A stretch of DNA of 64,000 bases from Roseivirga pacifica. GTDB taxonomy: Bacteria > Bacteroidota > Bacteroidia > Cytophagales > Cyclobacteriaceae. This document shows positions 54,279-62,901 of the stretch, piece after piece. The notes beneath the pieces were generated by a model that ran no database searches, was not told the origin of the DNA, and saw nothing but the letters and a program-made list of their open reading frames with translations. The position numbers and the translations under genes are program-made. The stretch covers positions 1,557,501 to 1,621,500 of the forward strand of contig NZ_FOIR01000001.1 of the NCBI RefSeq assembly GCF_900111145.1. Reading direction: 5' to 3'. How positions within the stretch are numbered: position 1 is the first letter of the stretch; every line of letters begins with the position of its first letter.

Positions 54279-55271
54279 TTAGTCTAAAACCGTATGCAGC
54301 TGCTCCATTTCTAGCTTAAACCCACAGTCAAAGTGGCCTTCGGGGCAGGCCTTTTTGCCATGCAAGCCACAGGGTCGGCAAGCCAGTTTTTCTTTTACTT
54401 CCACCACATGCGATTCGCTCGCTAATGGACCAAAGCCAAACTCAGGAATGGTAGAACAGAAAATGGCTGTGGTTTTGGCATCTACTGAAGAGGCCAAGTG
54501 CATAGGTGCGCTATCATTTACGTAGTTCATGGCGGCATCTTTCATGAGTGCTGCCGACTGTAAAAGGTTCAATTTGCCGCAAAGGTTAAAAACCTTGTCC
54601 CGATTACCTCTGGCTATAATTTCATCGGCCAAGTCAGCATCGCTTGGCGCTCCTATTACATATATGTTGCCTTGGAAAGGTGTGGTTTGAATTTGCTCAA
54701 TCCATTTTTCCTTCGGCATTTGCTTGGTAAACCATACTGATGCAGGCGCTAGGCAGATGAAGGGTTCCTGCTTGTATTCTGATACTTTTTCAAAGTCGGT
54801 AGCGCTGGGGTAAAGCACTGGGTTTTCGGCAACCGAGTCGGTAATTGACTCAATCAGTTTTTGGTTGCGTTCTACTTCGTGCATGCCATTGTTTATTTGG
54901 TGTTCAACAGCAATATTGAACCAGCGAGACCAAGGGTTTTTATCGAACCCGATTTTTGTTTTGGCCTTAGAAAAAGCCGTGACAAAACCAGAGTTGGCAA
55001 AACGCTGAACGTTAATGGCGTAATCGTACTTTTCCTTCCGAATGGCTTTTGTCAGTTTCAGTAGGTTTTTGTACTTGCCGTCACTTTTGTTCCAAACCCA
55101 AGTTTTGTGCAGAAAGGGGTGGTTTTTTAGCAGCGATTCGTTGCCTTTTCTCACCATAAAATCGATTTGCGCACCGGGAAAATGGGCATGGAGTTTTTCC
55201 AAAACACCGGTGGCAAGAATTACATCGCCAATAAAAGCGGTTTGAATGACTAGAAACTTAGGTTTTTCCAT
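54279..55271 (-). CDS. Glycosyltransferase family 9 (heptosyltransferase-like)
   Basis: 330 aa from the ATG at 55269-55271 (MEKPKFLVIQTAFIGDVILATGVL); the longer frame upstream runs across the divergent M16 start and is rejected. GT9 features: IGDVILATGVLEKLH, IDFMVRKGNESLL, APASVWFTKQMPKEKW, MNYVNDSAPMHLASSVDAKTTAIFCST. It has C-terminal cysteines (CRPCGLHGKKACPEGHFDCG) as in many GT9 proteins. Probably adds a sugar to lipopolysaccharide or another surface glycan. Confidence 0.9.
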   Translation of the reverse strand: MEKPKFLVIQTAFIGDVILATGVLEKLHAHFPGAQIDFMVRKGNESLLKNHPFLHKTWVWNKSDGKYKNLLKLTKAIRKEKYDYAINVQRFANSGFVTAFSKAKTKIGFDKNPWSRWFNIAVEHQINNGMHEVERNQKLIESITDSVAENPVLYPSATDFEKVSEYKQEPFICLAPASVWFTKQMPKEKWIEQIQTTPFQGNIYVIGAPSDADLADEIIARGNRDKVFNLCGKLNLLQSAALMKDAAMNYVNDSAPMHLASSVDAKTTAIFCSTIPEFGFGPLASESHVVEVKEKLACRPCGLHGKKACPEGHFDCGFKLEMEQLHTVLD

Positions 55272-55390
55272 AGACTTTGCGCGGTAAAGATAAGGGAAAT
55301 GCACAAGCCTGAAACAATGCCCGATAAGTTCGTTTTTGGTTTTCAAGCCAATGATTTCTAGTATCTTTGTGCCTTTCAGAAGGATAGGAG

Positions 55391-56626
55391 ATGGTTGACT
55401 ACAATTTGTTCCAATTACCAAACGGCATTCGCATAGTTCACAAAGAGGTTCCAAATACCAAAATTGTGCACTGTGGCTTTATTTTGGATATCGGTAGTCG
55501 CGATGAACGCGAGAACCAGCTGGGTATCGCGCACTTTTGGGAGCACATGGCTTTTAAAGGGACCAAAAAGCGAAAGGCCTTCCACATTCTCAATCGGCTC
55601 GATTCTGTTGGAGGTGAGTTGAATGCCTATACCACCAAAGAGAAGATTTGCTTTTATGCCTCGGCATTGGAGCGACATACCGATAGCGCTTTTGAGCTAC
55701 TACAAGACATTACTTTCGATTCTATTTTTCCTGAAAAGCAGATTGAAAATGAGCGTGGCGTAATTCTGGAAGAGATGGCCTTATATAAGGATAGCCCCGA
55801 AGATGCCATTCAGGATGAATTTGATAATGTAGTTTTTGGTGAGCACCCGCTGGGGCAGAATATTTTGGGTACACCGAATAGTGTAAAGTCTTTCCGCAGG
55901 GCAGATTTCCAGAATTTTGTAAAGCAAAACCTGAATACTGAACGGGTGGTGTTTTCTTGTGTTGGAGGTATTCCGCTCAAAAAGGTGAAGCGCTTAGCAG
56001 AAAAGTACTTTGGTAAAGTGCCGCATTTTAAGGCAGAGAAACAGCGTATTGCTTTCGGAACATACTTGCCACAAACTAAGGTAGAAGAAAGAGCTATTTC
56101 TCAAGCACACTGCGCCATTGGCAGTACTGCTTTTGAGCTAGGGCATGACGATAGGCTAAAGTTCTTTATGCTGCTGAATATTTTGGGTGGCCCAGGAATG
56201 AACTCAAGGCTTAACTTAGCACTGCGCGAAAAATACGGATTTGTATATAATGTGGAGGCGGCCTATCATCCTTATTCAGATACTGGCCTGTTCGCTATTT
56301 TTTATGGAACAGAAAAAAGCCAAACTAACCGTAGCAGGCGCTTGGTAATGAAAGAGCTGAAGAAATTGAGGGAAAAGCCGCTCGGTACCATGCAGCTACA
56401 TAGTGCCAAAGAGCAGTTAGTAGGGCAGTTGGCCATGGCCGAAGAAAATAATGTGAATCTTATGCTGATGATGGGCAAAAGTATTCTCGACCTAGAGCGT
56501 ATTGAAAGCCTTGATTCTATTTTTAAAAATATTCGTAGTGTAACAAGCACCGAGCTGTTGGACATAGCCAATGCCACACTGCAAGACGATAAAATGAGTT
56601 TTCTAACTTTTTTACCACAGGATTAA
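55391..56626 (+). CDS. M16 family zinc peptidase
   Basis: 411 aa. Zinc motif HFWEH in IAHFWEHMAFKGTKKR and the distal Glu in GVILEEMALYKDSP. The second half has LLNILGGPGMNSRLNLALREKYGFVYNVEA. The most bacterial-PqqL/YmxG-like of the two M16 proteins here. The stop TAA overlaps the ATG of the O-methyltransferase by one base, so translation is coupled. Confidence 0.92.
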   Translation: MVDYNLFQLPNGIRIVHKEVPNTKIVHCGFILDIGSRDERENQLGIAHFWEHMAFKGTKKRKAFHILNRLDSVGGELNAYTTKEKICFYASALERHTDSAFELLQDITFDSIFPEKQIENERGVILEEMALYKDSPEDAIQDEFDNVVFGEHPLGQNILGTPNSVKSFRRADFQNFVKQNLNTERVVFSCVGGIPLKKVKRLAEKYFGKVPHFKAEKQRIAFGTYLPQTKVEERAISQAHCAIGSTAFELGHDDRLKFFMLLNILGGPGMNSRLNLALREKYGFVYNVEAAYHPYSDTGLFAIFYGTEKSQTNRSRRLVMKELKKLREKPLGTMQLHSAKEQLVGQLAMAEENNVNLMLMMGKSILDLERIESLDSIFKNIRSVTSTELLDIANATLQDDKMSFLTFLPQD

Positions 56627-57264
56627 TGGACTTTATTCCGGAAGATATTCAGCAATATGTAGAAGACCACAGTGATGTAGAGTCACCATTATTGAGCAAA
56701 ATTAACCGCGAAACGCACGCGCGTGTAATGATGCCAAGAATGCTGTCTGGCCACTTGCAAGGGCGTGTGCTCTCTATGCTTACGCACATGATTCAACCAA
56801 AAGTGATTTTGGAAGTGGGTACGTACACCGGCTATTCTGCACTTTGTATGGCCGAAGGGCTGGCTGAAGATGGTAAACTCATTACCCTCGATATAAATGA
56901 GGAATTGCATGATCAGGTACAGGGTTATTTTGATGAGTCGGATTATTCTGCCCAAATAGATTACCGTATTGGTAATGCCATGGAGCTCATTCCTGAAATA
57001 AATGAACCTTTCGACCTAGTATTCATTGATGCAGACAAGAAAAATTACCTCAATTACTATAATTTAGTGATCGATCAGGTACGGTCGGGTGGATTTATAA
57101 TTGCTGATAATGTGCTTTGGAGCGGAAAAGTGGTACAGACCGAAAAAATCACCAAAGACACACAAGTAATTCTTGACTTCAACCGTTTCGTACAGGAAGA
57201 TGATCGGGTGGAAAATGTGTTATTCCCGATTAGAGATGGTCTAATGATTGTAAGAAAAAAATAG
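56626..57264 (+). CDS. Class I SAM O-methyltransferase (family 3, COMT-like)
   Basis: 212 aa. SAM motif ILEVGTYTGYSALCMAEGL (residues ~64-82), LITLDINEE and the metal site FDLVFIDADKKNYLNYYN and IIADNVLWSGKV, all typical of caffeoyl-CoA/catechol-type O-methyltransferases (TrmR-like proteins, which methoxylate tRNA wobble uridine, share this family). Substrate undetermined. Overlaps neighbours by one base on both sides. Confidence 0.9.
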   Translation: MDFIPEDIQQYVEDHSDVESPLLSKINRETHARVMMPRMLSGHLQGRVLSMLTHMIQPKVILEVGTYTGYSALCMAEGLAEDGKLITLDINEELHDQVQGYFDESDYSAQIDYRIGNAMELIPEINEPFDLVFIDADKKNYLNYYNLVIDQVRSGGFIIADNVLWSGKVVQTEKITKDTQVILDFNRFVQEDDRVENVLFPIRDGLMIVRKK

Positions 57265-59141
57265 TGCGCAAACCCCTACTCACAATCATTTTTGTACTTT
57301 TTACCTGCTTGCAGCTTACTGCCCAAGCACCTATGATTGTCCCCGACCAAATTGAGGTTGCCGGTGTAAAGCTTAAGCTTAACAATGAGGCAAAGAAGGA
57401 GGTAGAAGAAACGCTGGACTTACTTACCCGAAGCCAGTATCATTTTCAATTAAAGGCAGACCGCTCTAACCTTTACATGCACTTTGTGGAAGAAGTACTA
57501 AGGCGAGAAGGCATTCCTGATGACTTTAAGTACTTGGCAATTCAAGAAGGTGAGTTTATTGCCGATGCTGTTTCAACATCTAATGCAGTGGGGTTTTGGC
57601 AGTTCAAAAAGGCTTCGGCACAAGAACTTGGTTTACGTGTAGATAACCTGGTTGACGAACGCAAGCACATCATTGCCTCAACGGTAGGTGCTACCAAATA
57701 CCTTAAGCGATCGAACTTTGTGTTTGATAACTGGGTGCTTTCTATGCAGTCTTATTTGCAAGGGCTTACTGGTACGCAACGTTCAGTTTCCGATAAGCTT
57801 TATGGTGCCAAAAGCATGAACATCACTGGTAAATCGCACTGGTATATCAAAAAGTTTATAGCACACAAATTGGCTTTTCAAGACTTTGTTGGTGATGGAA
57901 GAAAGCACCCAGAAGTGGCTTTGGCTTCATACGAAGGTCAAGGGCAAACCTTGCGAAGTGTAAGCCAAAAGGTGGACGTTGATTACGAAGAAGTAAAGCG
58001 TTTTAATAAGTGGTTGAACCAAAGTAGAATTCCTGACGACAAATCGTATCCAGTAATTTATCCGCTTAAATCGGGTCAAAAACCCGTTGCGCAAAACAAC
58101 AGACCAACTAATAACACCGGCACTGGCAGCCAACCTACCACGGGTAAAGACAAAACGAATACTTCTCGCCCTTCATCATCATCGGTGCGCGATAGGTACG
58201 GCATAAAGCCTGTTACTGGCAATACAGGCGTGTATCCCGAAATCAAAGGTAATTTGAGAAATGCCTATCAGCCGGGAGCCATAAAAGTAAACGGTATTAA
58301 GGCGATTAAGGCAGGGCCAAACGAGACCTTGCAAACGCTTTCGGCAAGAACTGGCGTAAAAGTGAGAAGGCTGCGTAAGTTCAACGATATTGGCGAACGC
58401 GGAAATGTAAGGCCAGAGAAGTACTACTACCTGAAAAACAAGCGAGGCAAGGGTAGGGTACACTACCATGTGGTGCAGCCGGGCGAAACGCTTTGGGGAA
58501 TTTCTCAAGACTACGGCATAAAGCTGAAGAAGCTACTGAGAAAAAATAGGATGCGTGAAGTTGAACAGCTTAAGGTGGGTCGTGTATTGTGGCTTCGTTT
58601 TATTCGTCCGGCACATGTACCAATCGAGTATAGCAATGTGATTGTGGAAACAAAGAAGCCCGCAGCTGAAGATAGGCTTTTAAATGAGGTGGAACCGGCT
58701 AAAGAAAAACAGCCCGATATTGAGCGGCCTGCCACGAAAACTGTGGAGCTAAGTATAGAAGATGAGGTTTATATTGAGCCTCGAAAAAAGAAGGAACTAA
58801 AGCCGGAAGAAGGAGAAGAAATTATAACACACACCGTTCAACCTAAAGAGACATTTTTTGGTATTGCCAAACGGTATGGCGTAGAGATTGACGACATACT
58901 GGATTGGAATGACTTGAATGTGATGGAAGGACTCCAGATTGGTCAAGAGTTGAAGCTTGTTGTTCCGAAAAAACCGGTTGAAGAACCCGCATTGGTCATG
59001 CATACGGTTCAGGCTGGCGAAACGCTTTGGGCTATATCTCGAAAGTATGGTGTGAGCGTTGATCAGATTTTAGAATGGAATGACAAGAAAGATGCTAATC
59101 TTGCATTGGGTGAAAAACTGAAGATCTATACAACAAAGTAA
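57264..59141 (+). CDS. Lytic transglycosylase-like protein with LysM domains
   Basis: 625 aa from a GTG that overlaps the previous stop TAG by one base. Signal peptide (~1-21), then an SLT/MltD-like domain (~70-215) with DDFKYLAIQEGEF...SNAVGFWQFKKASA. The catalytic Glu is probably Glu95; the usual following Ser is Gly. At least three LysM modules follow (~440-485, 525-570, 580-625; e.g. HYHVVQPGETLWGISQDYG), with a degenerate one near 345-385. It should bind and cut peptidoglycan in the periplasm. Confidence 0.88.
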   Translation: MRKPLLTIIFVLFTCLQLTAQAPMIVPDQIEVAGVKLKLNNEAKKEVEETLDLLTRSQYHFQLKADRSNLYMHFVEEVLRREGIPDDFKYLAIQEGEFIADAVSTSNAVGFWQFKKASAQELGLRVDNLVDERKHIIASTVGATKYLKRSNFVFDNWVLSMQSYLQGLTGTQRSVSDKLYGAKSMNITGKSHWYIKKFIAHKLAFQDFVGDGRKHPEVALASYEGQGQTLRSVSQKVDVDYEEVKRFNKWLNQSRIPDDKSYPVIYPLKSGQKPVAQNNRPTNNTGTGSQPTTGKDKTNTSRPSSSSVRDRYGIKPVTGNTGVYPEIKGNLRNAYQPGAIKVNGIKAIKAGPNETLQTLSARTGVKVRRLRKFNDIGERGNVRPEKYYYLKNKRGKGRVHYHVVQPGETLWGISQDYGIKLKKLLRKNRMREVEQLKVGRVLWLRFIRPAHVPIEYSNVIVETKKPAAEDRLLNEVEPAKEKQPDIERPATKTVELSIEDEVYIEPRKKKELKPEEGEEIITHTVQPKETFFGIAKRYGVEIDDILDWNDLNVMEGLQIGQELKLVVPKKPVEEPALVMHTVQAGETLWAISRKYGVSVDQILEWNDKKDANLALGEKLKIYTTK

Positions 59142-59174
59142 TTTGTTTAAATGTAGACTCGATTAAACAACTTA

Positions 59175-60107
59175 ATGAATCGGAAAATACTATTTGTCGT
59201 TCTTTTTCTGGCAAGCTTGTGTACCATAAGTTATGCTCAGGTAGATCCTGACTTGGATCCTGACCCTGTGGCTGAGGACACTATTAATTATTGGAAAACA
59301 GAGGCTAAGTTTAGTTTTAATGTTCAGCAAGTTGGCTTAACCAATTGGGCTGCCGGTGGTGAATCTTCACTTGCCTTGGGAGCGGTACTGCAAGCCAATG
59401 GAAAGTACGAAAAGGATCAAGTGGTTTGGGAGAATAACGCCCGAATTGCCTATGGTGTTTTGCGTCAAGGGGCTGTTGATAACAGGTTTGAGAAAACCGA
59501 TGATATCATCAACCTAAGCTCAAAATACAGTCAAAAGTTTAGCGAAAAAGTATTGATGACTTCAGCCATTCTGTTTCAAACACAGATGGACGAAGGTTAT
59601 AAATATGAGGATATTCCCAATAGTTCGGATAAACGTAGGGTGTTGATATCCAATTTTTTGGCGCCAGGCTATATGCAGGCCTCGCTCGGTCTTACCTATC
59701 GTGAAGGCGATATTATGGATATGACCCTCTCTCCATTTACTGGTCGTTTTACTTTTGTTATGAACGACTCTTTGGCTAATGCGGGTGCGTTTGGGGTTTT
59801 GCCAGGAGAAACTTTTAGGGCAGAGGCCGGGATAAGTTTTAACGGTAACGTAAAAGCCAAACTCATGAAGAACGTGGACTTTAAAATGGGTATCAACCTT
59901 TTCTCTAACTATGAGAAATTCCCTAACACGGTGGTTAATGGCTTGGCAGAAATAGTATTGAAGGTGAATGATTACATTGCCTCAACCATTACATCGCAAA
60001 TTATTTATGACGATGACGTGATGATTAACTTTGATGATGGAACGCAGGGGAGGGCGCTCCAAATCAAAAACGTGATCAACGTAGGCCTAACCATTGGGTT
60101 TAAGTGA
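59175..60107 (+). CDS. DUF3078 outer-membrane-type protein
   Basis: 310 aa. Signal peptide (~1-21, ending SYAQ). The DUF3078 core is WKTEAKFSFNVQQVGLTNWAAGGESSLALGA, followed by a beta-rich barrel-like remainder. Function unknown; probably in the outer membrane. It follows the LysM gene by 33 bp and is likely in the same operon. Confidence 0.85.
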   Translation: MNRKILFVVLFLASLCTISYAQVDPDLDPDPVAEDTINYWKTEAKFSFNVQQVGLTNWAAGGESSLALGAVLQANGKYEKDQVVWENNARIAYGVLRQGAVDNRFEKTDDIINLSSKYSQKFSEKVLMTSAILFQTQMDEGYKYEDIPNSSDKRRVLISNFLAPGYMQASLGLTYREGDIMDMTLSPFTGRFTFVMNDSLANAGAFGVLPGETFRAEAGISFNGNVKAKLMKNVDFKMGINLFSNYEKFPNTVVNGLAEIVLKVNDYIASTITSQIIYDDDVMINFDDGTQGRALQIKNVINVGLTIGFK

Positions 60108-60171
60108 CACGACTTGACTCAACCAAGAATAAGTATTCTATCAGTTTTTACATGAATAAGAAAGGCGAATG

Positions 60172-61958
60172 CTAGAATTCAGGGTCTAGGCCCAGTTTTT
60201 CTTGCAGGTCTTTTAGCGCAGGGTATTTACGCTTTAGGTGCTCAAATTTTTCCTTATCGGTATAGAGCATCTTTTGCTTTTCAATTTCCTTAATCACACT
60301 TCTCAACTGAATGTGATCGTTCTTAAGCTCGTTTCTCAGGTATTCCAATAAGTCCGTTCTAAGCTTTTCGAAACTAGGTTCAAGTGCTTCGTTTGCAATA
60401 AAAACGGTTATGGTATGCTCTTCTTTGGCATATTCATCTTTCAGAATAAGTGCCTCTTGGTGCTTGCCTTGGCTTTCCGAAATCTCAATGAATTTCTTCC
60501 AGGCTGCTGCAAATACGTCATCCGTGTAAGGAGTAGAGCGTTTGTTGCTTTCAATTACTTCCTCTGAAGCGTCTGCTTTCACTTCTGGTTGGTTGATTAC
60601 AGACTTAAGGGCGTTCAAATCAGTAGGAATACCAAGCGTTTTCGCCCTATTGCCTCTTCTTAAACTTGGCCTTTTAGTAGCCGAGGGAATTGGTGCAGCA
60701 GGAGTTTCTGGTGCTTCTTCTGGTTTCGGAGGTGGTGGCGCAACTTCCTGAACTGGAGTGGGAGCAGGCTTTTCAGCTTCTGCTTGTGGGGAAGGAGCTG
60801 CTTTTACCTCATTATTAGGAGCTGGAGCTTCAGTTTTCGGCTCAACTAGGATTTTTTTTTTGATGAATCACCGTTGGCGTTCACTTGAGCCAATGAAATA
60901 GCTGAAGTTAGGTGAGCCATCTTTAAAAGCGCCAGTTCAACGTGCAGTCGCTGATTTTTGCTGGCTTTGTAGTTAATGTCGCACTGATTGATAATACTGA
61001 GTGCCGACAGTAAAAACGAAAGCGGAATTGCATTGGCTTGCTCTTGGTAGCCCTTTTTAATGTTGTCTGAAACCGTTAACAAATTAATGGTCGCGTTGTC
61101 TTTGCAAACCATCAGGTCGCGGAAGTGGCTGCTAAGTCCAACAACAAAGTTGTGTCCATCGAAACCTTTCTTCAATATCTCATCAAAGATCAATAAGGTC
61201 TCAGAAGTCTTTTGCTCAAAGAGTGCTTCCGTCATTCTGAAATAATAATCATAATCCAGAATGTGCAGATTATCGATGGTAGCTCTGTAGGTAACATGCT
61301 TGCCGCTAAATGTCACGATCAAATCGAACAGTGAAAGCGCATCGCGCATGGCACCATCTGCCTTTTGAGCGATAAGGCTTAAGGCTTCATCCTCAGCATC
61401 AATGCCTTCTTTTTCGGCAATCATTTTCAGCTGACCTGAAATGTCGCTTATCTCGATTCTATTGAAATCGAAGATTTGACAACGGGAAAGAATGGTTGGA
61501 ATTACCTTGTGCTTTTCCGTAGTGGCCAGAATAAAAATGGCGTAAGAAGGTGGTTCTTCCAATGTTTTCAGAAAGGCGTTAAAAGCCTGATTCGAAAGCA
61601 TGTGAACCTCATCTATGATGTAAACTTTGTATTTTCCTTGTTGTGGAGGGTAGCGTACCTGGTCTATTAGGTTACGAATGTCGTCTACCGAATTGTTAGA
61701 GGCAGCATCGAGCTCGTATATATTAAAACTATCGTTGCCCAATAACGGGTTGTCGATGGATTGCTCGTTAATAAGCCTGGCCACAATACGTGCACAAGTG
61801 GTTTTACCCACACCACGCGGACCACAAAAAAGCAGTGCTTGAGCCAATTGTTCGTTATCAATAGCATTTTTAAGGGTAGTGGTAATGTGTTCTTGGCCTA
61901 CTACTTCTTCAAATCCAACCGGTCTGTACTTACGTGCTGAGACAACGAATTTTTCCAT
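60172..61958 (-). CDS. dnaX: DNA polymerase III tau subunit (dnaX full length, via frameshift)
   Basis: Reading 61958 to the A10 run in one frame and continuing in the -1 frame gives 595 aa. The C-terminal part after the shift has a Pro/Ala/Glu linker (EAPAPNNEVKAAPSPQAEAEK), then NALKSVIN, the WKKFIEISESQGKHQEALILK tau tail and a Lys-rich end finishing LGLDPEF. Tau links polymerase core and helicase to the clamp loader. Length agrees with Bacteroidota DnaX. Assumes the shift is real. Confidence 0.85.
60846..61958 (-). CDS. dnaX: DNA polymerase III gamma subunit (unshifted dnaX product)
   Basis: 370 aa, ending DSSKKKS-stop two codons past the A run. Walker A GPRGVGKTTCAR (~45-56), DEVHML (Walker B) and sensor 1 ATTEKHKVIPTILSRCQ are intact. 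The Cys-rich zinc module that normally lies between Walker A and ELDAASNNSVDD is replaced by a short loop (NEQSIDNPLLGNDSFN) with no cysteines. Contains AAA+ domains I-III, as gamma does. Clamp-loader ATPase. Confidence 0.9.
   Translation of the reverse strand: MEKFVVSARKYRPVGFEEVVGQEHITTTLKNAIDNEQLAQALLFCGPRGVGKTTCARIVARLINEQSIDNPLLGNDSFNIYELDAASNNSVDDIRNLIDQVRYPPQQGKYKVYIIDEVHMLSNQAFNAFLKTLEEPPSYAIFILATTEKHKVIPTILSRCQIFDFNRIEISDISGQLKMIAEKEGIDAEDEALSLIAQKADGAMRDALSLFDLIVTFSGKHVTYRATIDNLHILDYDYYFRMTEALFEQKTSETLLIFDEILKKGFDGHNFVVGLSSHFRDLMVCKDNATINLLTVSDNIKKGYQEQANAIPLSFLLSALSIINQCDINYKASKNQRLHVELALLKMAHLTSAISLAQVNANGDSSKKKS
60852..60861 (-). promoter_or_regulatory. A10 slippery site for -1 frameshift or transcriptional slippage in dnaX
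   Basis: Ten T on the plus strand (ten A in the mRNA). In the zero frame it reads TCA-AAA-AAA-AAA-TCC-TAG, so gamma stops two codons after the run. In the -1 frame the downstream codons encode the tau tail with no stop. A GGTGAT stretch lies just upstream; the downstream hairpin potential (GAGC/GCTC) is weak, which favours transcriptional slippage over a ribosomal mechanism. Confidence 0.8.
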
Positions 61959-62459
61959 CGCTGCAAGATATAAATTTGCGTTAGATGTTCAGAGTTGAAA
62001 GTTCAAAGATTGAGGAAAAAATGAGAAGGAACCGCTCAGGGCGCGGAGTGAGCAAAGGTGTTTCTTTATTTTTCCATCCCGACCGTAGTGGTGGGGTCTG
62101 TTAAATAACAAGACTTGGTCAATCTTTTGACTTCGTTCAGGATGAAAATAAAAAGGATAATGTGAACTGTTCGTGGTAGAGCCGGAGGGGGTATCATAAA
62201 ATGATCCCTAATTGCTACCGTCTTACAAATGCAGCCTGCTGTGCGTTTAATACAGGCTCTTAAAAGTAAAAAAACACTCAAGCAAGCTTGGTGGTTTTCT
62301 ACTTGGTGTCGTGGACACCACTGCGAGCAAAAGCCTTATAGCCTCTGTGTCTTAAACTCAAAAATAAATCACATAACTCTTGAAATTCCTCTCCGCTTAT
62401 TAGTTTCAGCTGATTTTTTGATGAGTGATAATTGATTCATTCTTCAGTTCCATTTACTG
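61959..62459. other. Non-coding stretch upstream of dnaX
   Basis: 501 bp without a credible gene; short frames here have no family resemblance. It contains a 71-bp dispersed-repeat-like element (62075-62145) and presumably the dnaX promoter. Nothing else definite. Confidence 0.6.
62075..62145. repeat. Dispersed intergenic repeat-like element with imperfect inverted ends
   Basis: The ends read CATCCCGACCGTAGTG and, on the other strand, CATCCTGAACGAAGTC, imperfect inverted copies about 71 bp apart. This end sequence resembles short non-autonomous elements that I recall as common between genes in many Bacteroidota. Copy number in this genome cannot be seen here. Confidence 0.45.
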
Positions 62460-62696
62460 TCAAATTAGCCTCTTATTTCTGAATGCTATACCAGAACCAG
62501 ACTTGAGGTATTTTTCAAAAGAGTATGCTTTATACTTATCCTTAAAAACTATGTAGGTTTCAAGCTCTACAGGTAATCTATAATTTGTAGATGTTACTTC
62601 ACCTTTAAGGTGTTTTTTCAGTCTGTTTTCAAGGTTTGAAGTGCATCCAGTATAGAATTTTCCATCAGAGCAAAGCAGTATGTAAACTGTGTGCAT
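62460..62696 (-). CDS. Stand-alone GIY-YIG endonuclease domain protein
   Basis: 78 aa, just the GIY-YIG domain: VYILLCSDGKFYTGCTSNLENRLKKH (residues ~4-29 in outline), with the catalytic-type Tyr pair, Arg25-like residue and Glu in SFEKYLKSGSG. Members range from UvrC-like to free-standing UPF0213-type proteins of unknown role. The gene is bracketed by palindromic repeats on both sides (62075-62145 and 62800-62899). Confidence 0.85.
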   Translation of the reverse strand: MHTVYILLCSDGKFYTGCTSNLENRLKKHLKGEVTSTNYRLPVELETYIVFKDKYKAYSFEKYLKSGSGIAFRNKRLI

Positions 62697-62799
62697 TGTT
62701 CAAAGTAGTAAAATTTTGTGGAGATTCTTAATGCCCTGTTGTTGAAGCTTTAGTAAGATAGAGGAGTTTAATGTTTGGAGGCTGGAATTAAATCAAGAA

Positions 62800-62864
62800 T
62801 CGGTGGAGGTCTCCACCGAAGCCCTAAGTAAGACAAATCCACCTTCGCTTAAGCTTCGGTGGAT
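62800..62864. repeat. Hairpin repeats between GIY-YIG gene and ssrA
   Basis: Two palindromes: TCGGTGGAG-GT-CTCCACCGA (62800-62819) and ATCCACC...GGTGGAT (62837-62864) with a CTTAAGCTTC-type loop. They share the TCCACC/GGTGGA arm, and the second has the same AAGCTTC loop as the ssrA terminator beside it, suggesting related REP-like units. Confidence 0.6.
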
Positions 62865-62899
62865 AAAAAAAGCCCTCCTATGCTAAAGCTTCGGAGGGC
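62865..62899 (-). terminator. Rho-independent terminator of ssrA
   Basis: Arms GCCCTCC (62872-62878) and GGAGGGC (62893-62899) around a 14-base loop; on the minus strand it is followed by TTTTTTTATCC. It lies 3 bp past the tmRNA 3' end. Confidence 0.85.
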
Positions 62900-62901
62900 A
62901 T

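Noticed and set aside
55272-55454. N-terminal extension of the GT9 gene
   Set aside because: It overlaps the start of the divergent M16 gene, and the GT9 domain begins exactly at the ATG at 55271.
60172-60618. Separate 148-aa gene downstream of dnaX
   Set aside because: Its apparent start is an internal TTG of the tau tail, and the frame extends back without a stop to the A10 run, so it is the 3' part of dnaX.
61959-62459. Short frames (60-71 codons) in the dnaX-GIY-YIG gap
   Set aside because: They run through the repeat-like element and lack protein-like composition or family resemblance.
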